From assembly GCF_032854445.1 (NCBI RefSeq), contig NC_088305.1:8169717-8233716 (forward strand): DNA of 64,000 nt. The letters run 5' to 3'. Position 1 is the stretch's first letter. Each line of letters starts with the position of its first letter. Origin of the DNA: Liolophura sinensis (taxonomy: Eukaryota; Mollusca; Polyplacophora; Chitonida; Chitonidae). Shown in pieces: positions 57,807 through 64,000 of this stretch. The notes beneath the pieces were generated by a model, which saw nothing but the letters and a program-made list of their open reading frames with translations, made no database searches and was not told where the DNA came from. The position numbers and the translations under genes are program-made.

Positions 57807-59595
57807 CCAAAAAAAAAAAAAGAGTAATTACCTGGTGAAATAGGTGACTGAATAAAACCTAGTTTCACGTGCAATATTGAAAGAGAATCAGAAAATCTAC
57901 GCTTATTGAAAATTCTTATATACTATATATATGTACAACAGACGAATTATTTTTAGTAGAATGACTATCATCCATAGTTGAAAATAAAACGCCTGTAACA
58001 TCTGAAATTTTTTATCGCTTTTATGCTGCAAGTTTCGCAAGAAATCCGCCATAAATACCACCAATTAGACAAGCCCAAAATCGCAACAACTACGATGTCC
58101 CGCAACAGGTCGACCATAGAAGAATTTGCTGAGAAAGGTATTGCTTAATTTTGTCAATCGTGATATTGTATTGCCCTTAGGCCCCATGTTGAAAATCTGG
58201 ATGTCAAAAACGATTGACCGACTGGTCTACATCAACACCACAATTTATTACCGCAAAAACTGGCGCGACAAGGTTATTCAATCAAACGCCTTCAGTCTAA
58301 GTTTCTTAAGCCTAAGCATAATTCTCTAGTAAGTATATAAGGACAGAGCATGCAGGATCCATGTCATTCAGTTTCAAGTCTAATTCCCCTAGCCACGGGA
58401 CTAAAGGAAGTATATTCATCGTGTTGTATTGGATCGCGACGTTGGCTATATGAATAGTTGTAATCAAAGCGAAACTGAGATATATATGCTGATTAACGAA
58501 AACTTGTGCACGTGTACTACATTTAATATGGTACACGGTTTGAATAGTAATTTCATTTATTCACCGAGAACATGTTTGTGTCTTTCCAACAACAATATTA
58601 ACTGCTGACTGCTTCTCTGTTCATGATTTAATCCTGATTTAGTACATTGATATGAATTATGACTATATTTTATAATTAACGTCTATGATTATTTTATATA
58701 CTTTCTTAGTTCTTTAATGGTTTCTTTTAAACTTCGGTTTCGAAGTGACGTCCATTTTGTTTGACGGCCGGTATACGGATGTCTGGTTTGAAGCATAGAT
58801 CTTTCAGTTTCGTCATCTGCAATATTTTTCGTTTTAAGACTAATCTCCTAACCAGGTTCCAGCTTTTGACATTCTTTTTTTATTTATTTTTTGTTTACCT
58901 TCCTACGCTTTCCAGATACAATGATTCCCAAAGCATGCGTAATCTTGATAGGAAAACGATATGTATCACTCACAATCACAAAAACGGCAAGCCATGATTT
59001 ATGTTTATACTTTTATTTGATGTTCTGCCGTAGGCTCATACATATTTCATTTATACGATGGTAGTCAGTGGACAAAAACCTCTGTCCTACCTCAAGTACC
59101 TAACAAAACTGTTCACATAAAGCAGAGCACGAACCCACAGACAGCAGTATAAAAAAAACAACAAAGCACATACATATGCAATGTCCTACGTTTCGAACCT
59201 ATAAACAATATATGTATACTCAGAATTGACCGTGCTGAGTTATGTCTGTTCTTTCCCTAAACGGATATCATTTTTGTTTATTTATTTTCTTTAATACTGT
59301 GCATCCATACATCATCTCCGAATGACCACTGCGTCTGTTATTTAGGCAAAAATCATATTTAGGAGTCAAAAGCCAGGGAAAGTAACATTTGCAGCCTTAT
59401 CCTAGCAAACTCGGCGGAAATGGTGCGCATGAACGACAGAGTCTGTTACTGTAGGGTCAGCTCTACAGGGGACTGTTTTGGTAGTTTGCTAGTTGGAGTG
59501 ACTTTCCCGTGCGTGGTTGATTGCCCTAGGCTAAACTCCGAGTCAGTTCTACTGAAATTGCAATTTTACTCAATAACTACAGAGTGACAGACAGA

Positions 59596-59601
59596 TTTAT
59601 T
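59596..59601 (-). terminator. Candidate poly(A) signal of chitin synthase 2
   Basis: Minus-strand AATAAA 20 nt after the stop codon. It is close to the stop, so other signals further downstream remain possible. Confidence 0.35.
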
Positions 59602-59620
59602 TGCGAAAACGGCGTGCTCT

Positions 59621-60063
59621 TTAGTTCGTTTTCTGACTCACCCACATCGGCCTTTCGTCACCGTACAACCTATGAGCGAGCTTCCTGAACAGAAAGTCTA
59701 ACCGGCAGGCGGTGAGGCCTATAACCTGTATGGTGAGGGTGAAACCGTACAGAGCGCCAGCTATAAGCCCGTATATATTCAGTCTGGACAGGGGAGACGA
59801 AATACCAATGTAAAACACGGACAGAATGCACAGCCACAATAGGTTGATACTCATCAAGCCAACCGTACACCGGTTCCGCATCGTCCGCAATCTCTCGGCC
59901 AATTCCACTTTCCCCAGACCTGTATTCACATCGTTCCCCAGTAACGTGTTCTTCAGGTGTTTCCAGAATTCGTACTCTTTCTTCTCCTCTTCGCTGCCCT
60001 CTTGCATGGGTTTTAGTTCCTCAACAAGGCAGTCAGACTGAGATTGACTCTCGTCAGCGCCAT
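59621..60063 (-). CDS. CHS: Chitin synthase 2 terminal exon
   Basis: 443 nt after AATTACAG, entering in phase 1. A Ser/Glu-rich cytoplasmic segment with KKEYEFWKHLKNTLLGNDVN is followed by two helices (INLLWLCILSVFYIG, LIAGALYGFTLTIQVIGL). Stop TAA at 59623-59621. Confidence 0.88.
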
Positions 60064-63000
60064 CTGTAATTATAAAATCAAGGGTAGGTAACTGATTCCG
60101 TCGAGTGACACAAGGGTATGGTATTGTTAACTTCAACGATTTGTCAGAGCAGTATGATATTAGCAGTATACGTTTCATTACTTATTTCACTCCCGGTCTG
60201 TCAGCAACCTACGGATGGTCGTGGGTTTCAAGCTGCCTCTTCCCGGTTTCCTCCTACCACAAAGCTGATTGCAATAGTAGAAGTGAAATACTCTTGAATA
60301 CGGCATAAATCACCAATCAAGTAAACTAATAAATAAATCTTACTCCCAGCCTTGAAAATATTTTTTCGTTTTTTGGCAGGGGCGACAATAATCAGTCGAC
60401 GAAGGATTTTTCGTTGGAGACACTAGTCCTCTACAGATTTAACCCAATATTGCCCAGTAGGCCTTACGCCATAATCCTTAATTGATTATTTCACCAACAT
60501 AACTTGCATATTTGTACGTCACACTGGTAAAAATTGTTCAATAACCTGCCGAAGGGGGGTGGTTCTTAAAAGTGATCGCCCTCGTATAAGTCAAAAATCT
60601 TCAGGAAAACAAATGTCATTCACGAGAATGAAGTATTATACAAATACTATGTAAAAAATGTCAGCGAATGTCATGTTTTTATCAGATTGGAATCCATGAG
60701 AATCGAGGCACTTATACGTGTAATGTTTTACTCAAGATATTTTCAGTTGCAGGATGGCGGCTAGTTTTACAGGTGGGAGAAAGCGGAATAGCTGAAGTAA
60801 ACCACTAAATCTGAGGAGCTTTTTGGCGTTTTTCAACGTGTGACTTACGCAGTATGAGTGCAAGGTGGGAGTTCCCCAGCCTGCTTCATGTAAGATCATA
60901 CACATTAGCTCCAAATCACCACCAAGGTTTTGAACATAATGGAAGCAAAAAAAAAAATGATAAAATTCCGCCTAAGAATGGAATTGAATTCACGTCTAGA
61001 GTGGCCTTACGAATAATAGGTAAACAGCTTAACCAGTTGGCTACGACCCGCTTCAGCCATCGATATGTATATTAAATATTCAAGTGTATGGCGTAAATCA
61101 TAAATAATAAATAAATGAATGAAAAGTATTCACTCACCAAGTTCTTTTCGAGATTTTTTGTTCTTCCTTCTCCGAACGAAACACGAAAACACACAAGGGA
61201 CAGCTGGTTTCTTAGCAACATTCTACAAGGCAAAATTTAAAAAGCGAATTCAAAGTCAGGAATAAATGATTACGATACATGTACTTGGCCAAACCGGGTC
61301 CTTCACCTGTTGGTGAGACACTCTGTATCTACCGTCATCGAATAAGTGAAAGTAAGGTCTAAAACTTATCAAATCAATAAATAAATCACTATACATATGA
61401 AATGCCCCATACGATCTATATATCCGTCTGACAATTACAGTTTTCAACACGCTTGAAAATAAAGAGACTGGCAAAGTAATACACAACACATAACAACAGA
61501 AATCGATATACGTCATGTCAGGACGCGACACACAGAATACAAGAAAGAATACCTAAGGACAAGAATCATAGAAAATTTAACCTCTTTCTATTAATTTTAT
61601 TTATAGTGGAATATATGATTTTTCCTCAATTATTTGCTTATCATAACCTGTATCTGATCGTTAATTACATAGTGTATCATAATCCATTCTTTACGCACGA
61701 AAGACAATGTATCAGTTGTAAATATTACATCCTTTACAGAGCATGGCCAAGATGTGCATCATTTCATAACATAGGGAAAATATGTTTTGTCATTGTAATG
61801 TAATGTATAGATTTTATTCAGCTATCCAGGGAAGAATATGCGAAACTGTGTGGTGGATGTACCAGTGGGTCATAGCCTGCAGATCACAGTCACGTAATAT
61901 TGGGAAATCCCCATCTATATGACCTACTTGTGCAAACATAGCTTAACAGAGTATTCTCCCTTGAATAGATGAGTAGGCCTATGTGTAAGAAGATCTTAAT
62001 TGAAAATGCTAAAAGACAAAGTAAGAACAGGCGAGGAACATATGGTTGATAGATTGCTCTGGAGTTTTCTCAGGGTACTCATTTCAAAATAACGCAAACG
62101 CATTTGAATTCTTGCTGTGTTTGAATTTTAAACGATCTTACCGTGTCTCTTGTTCCCCAACTCTGGTCGACGATGTTACAGACTGCGTAGATTGGGAGGA
62201 GGATATGCATGGCAGGGAAAATAAAGACGTAAGCCAGACCGTAGATAATCATATAGGCTTCCCGAGGATGAAACACCGCAGAGTAAACCAGACTAATCGT
62301 AAGCATGAGGATAATGTAATGCTGTTGAAACTTCAAGTCACTGGCGATTATATCTGTGTGTGAGAGAGTAGAAACAGAGGGCAGTAAATAAAGAGGTGGA
62401 GATCTTTCCGTAGCGGATTTCCCAACCATATTACCATGGCCGGGTCAACAGAGCGTCCTCTTCGAAAGAAATCGAAAGCAAGATACGAGTTTAATCTCTA
62501 GTCAAGCCGTGTGAAAATTTAAATTGACAATCTTTGTTAATACTTCCGTCCAACTATGAGCTACAGGTTAGTCTTGACTAGGTCATCTAATTGAATGTAT
62601 ATGTATGCTTGGGGTTCAACTCCTCTAATTGAAATCTTTCAGCGCTGTTATACTGATGACATGTTTTCATCGTTGTGCTTTCACTTTTCACGTAACATAC
62701 TAGAAGTTAAACGTCACAAGAATATTTTCCCCAGGATATTGAATTCAGATTGCCTTGGGATGTTGCACTTCCATGCATGAATAATCCTAATCATATGAAA
62801 AATTCGTATGAATTCGTGGAGCACCAATTATTATAAATAAATAAATAAATAAATAAACAGACACGAAACCAGCCAGCCAAACAGACTAGAGCACAGATAC
62901 CCACGCAGAGTACTAATCACAATGGCACACAGACAGACAGCCAGGCACTGGCGCGCAGACAGACACACGGGAACATGTCATCTATTCTTATACATGGACA

Positions 63001-63656
63001 GATAGGCACGGAGGTAGGCAGACAAACTGACTTGCAGACAGACAGAAATGCAAGAAAAAAGAATACATATACAAAAACAGACATGGAGAAAGAAACTGAA
63101 AGACGGACAGAGAGACGGACTGACTGTGAAGCTCCGATAAATGGACAAATAACAACTTACGCACCTTCGATTATTCCTTTGATAATGGAAGTTGAACCCC
63201 AGACCACGATAGCGAAAAACGTGCAGCCCATGACAGCTGTCAGCCCGATCGTGAACAATGTCTGAGCTCGCACAGACGCCCGGGTGCAGAAAATGGAATA
63301 GAGGAAGACGACGAAAGCGAGGGGCACAGTAGTGTAGATATAGGGTATGTCGAACACCAAGTCCATACCCGCCGTAATCATGACAATGGCCGAGCCCGGC
63401 GTAATGATGTTGTTGAGGAACATGTTGAGCAGATAGGCCACATAGACGAACGTGAAGCACTCGTTGTTACGTATAAGGCGTTTGATATTCTGAACTACAA
63501 GTAAGGCGTTGGCGACGTCAGAAAGCACCCAGCGGCGCCGCTGTTTGAGGAACTCGTCGAAAGTGTCTGGGCAGTAGGTGGTGTTGTGAGCGAAAGACGA
63601 GTAGCGGAGCTTCCAGCCGTGGATCATCATCAAGGTGGCCATCCAGCGGTCTTCAC
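59621..63656 (-). CDS. CHS: Chitin synthase 2, 3' part (last four exons)
   Basis: Second chitin synthase, same strand, about 20 kb upstream of gene 1. Visible exons 63656-63165, 62353-62142, 61222-61138 and 60063-59621 join in phases 1, 0 and 1. They carry GEDRW (first base in the missing exon), NTTYCPDTFDEFLKQRRRW, seven or so helices, DQSWGTRD, a polybasic linker and a C-terminal tail ending in VSQKTN. Exon lengths of 492 and 212 nt are identical to gene 1; the linker (85 versus 79 nt) and last exon (443 versus 446 nt) differ slightly. The amino acid sequence is only about half identical to gene 1. Exons for the N-terminus and most of the catalytic domain lie beyond position 64000. A SINE has inserted just upstream of the first visible exon. 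Confidence 0.9.
60186..60339 (+). mobile_element. SINE A 3' part in a chitin synthase 2 intron
   Basis: CCTACGGATGGTCGTGGGTTT, CCGGTTTCCTCCTACCACAAA and AAATCACCAATCAAGTAAAC. Diverged, no head. Confidence 0.65.
61138..61222 (-). CDS. CHS: Chitin synthase 2 small polybasic exon
   Basis: 85 nt (acceptor CCTTGTAG, donor CTTG|GTGAGT), phase 0 in and 1 out. It encodes VFSCFVRRRKNKKSRKEL near its end. It is the counterpart of exon 9 of gene 1 and is needed to keep the frame. Confidence 0.75.
61268..61388 (+). mobile_element. SINE A 3' fragment, strongly diverged
   Basis: ACCGTCATCGAATAAGTGAAA then CTTATCAAATCAATAAATAAA. Recognised only by the tail-proximal block. Confidence 0.4.
62142..62353 (-). 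CDS. CHS: Chitin synthase 2 SWGTR exon
   Basis: 212 nt after CACACACAG, phase 1 in, 0 out at GACACG|GTAAGA. Three helices with FQQHYIILMLTISLVYSAVF and DQSWGTRD. Confidence 0.9.
62860..63130. repeat. CAGA-rich degenerate simple repeat in a chitin synthase 2 intron
   Basis: Interspersed CAGACAGACAGCCAGG-type runs and an AAAT run at 62837-62860, ending 30 nt from the donor of the QRRRW exon. Confidence 0.7.
63165..63656 (-). CDS. CHS: Chitin synthase 2 QRRRW exon
   Basis: 492 nt from TATGCAG|GTGAAG to GAAG|GTGCGT, phase 1 in and out. It encodes EDRWMATLMMIHGW, FDEFLKQRRRWVLSDVANAL and four to five helices. The donor GTGCGT is less usual than GTAAGT but acceptable. The acceptor lies directly beside a SINE target-site duplication. 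Confidence 0.9.
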
Positions 63657-63670
63657 CTGCATATAATCAA

Positions 63671-63915
63671 TTTATTTGATTTGTGTTTTACGCTTTACTC
63701 AAGAATATTTCACTTATACGACGGCGGCCAGCATTATGGTAGGAGGAAACCGATCAGAGCCCGCAGAAAACCCACGACCATCCGCCGGTTGCTGAAGACG
63801 TTTCCACGTGCGGCCGGAGAGGAAACCAGCATGAAATGGACTTGAACTCACAGCCACCGCATTGGTGAGAGACTCCTGGGTCATTACACTGCACTAGCGC
63901 GCTAATCAACCGAGC
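63671..63915 (-). mobile_element. SINE A, nearly full length, abutting a chitin synthase 2 splice acceptor
   Basis: Tail at left (AATTTATTTGATTTGTG), head at right (GCTAATCAACCGAGC). Flanked by GCATATAATCAA at 63659-63670 and 63916-63927. The left duplication ends two bases before the exon, so only the AG separates them. Confidence 0.9.
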
Positions 63916-64000
63916 GCATATAATCAAAACCATAGCGGTTTTAAGAACGGCAACGTTTCAGTGATGCAAAAACGTTGAGGTTTGTGGTTGAATGTATACA

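Larger units (their letters stand above)
39480..59595. other. 20-kb intergenic region between the two chitin synthase genes
   Basis: I find no exon with family signal on either strand. Named repeats cover much of it: MITEs A and B, a Tc1-like relic, repeat C copies, four minisatellite arrays, many SINE A copies, a SINE B copy and a third SINE-like unit. Stretches such as 48.0-52.2 kb, 55.1-56.1 kb and 57.8-59.5 kb are AT-rich with nothing I can name. A further transcript with short exons cannot be excluded. Confidence 0.5.

Noticed and set aside
62978-63460. 160-codon minus-strand frame
   Set aside because: Shadow of the chitin synthase 2 QRRRW exon in another frame, extended into a CAGA repeat.

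Overview
This is a 64-kb piece of animal nuclear DNA: long introns with GT-AG junctions, AT-rich intergenic DNA, many tRNA-derived SINEs, MITE-like elements and minisatellites. Two neighbouring chitin synthase genes with metazoan GT2 motifs (GEDRW, QRRRW, SWGTR), together with a SINE whose 3' half resembles, from memory, the MetaSINE domain reported from bivalves, point to a lophotrochozoan, most likely a mollusc. I cannot assign a species.

Layout. (1) About 2.62-8.25 kb, plus strand: a complete major facilitator gene of the MFSD4B/NaGLT1 type (three coding exons, 517 codons including the stop), with a TATA box and a likely non-coding leader exon. (2) 8.25-15.75 kb: convergent intergenic DNA made of SINEs, MITEs and other dispersed repeats. 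(3) 15.75-39.47 kb, minus strand: chitin synthase gene 1, pieced together as ten coding exons from a five-codon first exon behind a TATA box (39464-39457) to the stop at 15746. Its introns hold a large palindromic array, a 73-bp tandem array, SINEs and microsatellites. (4) 39.5-59.6 kb: 20 kb with no gene I can support, holding nested MITEs, a dead Tc1-like transposase, several minisatellites and many SINEs. (5) 59.62-63.66 kb, minus strand: the last four exons of chitin synthase gene 2, whose 5' part lies beyond the right edge.

The two chitin synthases share exon boundaries, phases and two exact exon lengths (492 and 212 nt), while their proteins have diverged to roughly half identity. They are an old tandem duplication. 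Both should act in the plasma membrane, polymerising UDP-GlcNAc into chitin and extruding it, which in molluscs serves shell matrix, radula or gut lining. The transporter is unrelated and merely adjacent.

The points most worth a second look are: a SINE in gene 2 inserted two bases upstream of an exon, which displaced the natural polypyrimidine region of that 3' splice site; a one-base reading-frame conflict in membrane exon 4 of gene 1; a roughly 230-residue Ser/acidic insert inside the gene 1 catalytic domain; and the 0.9-kb palindromic array in gene 1. All gene models are manual reading of splice sites and family motifs. No alignment or transcript data were available.
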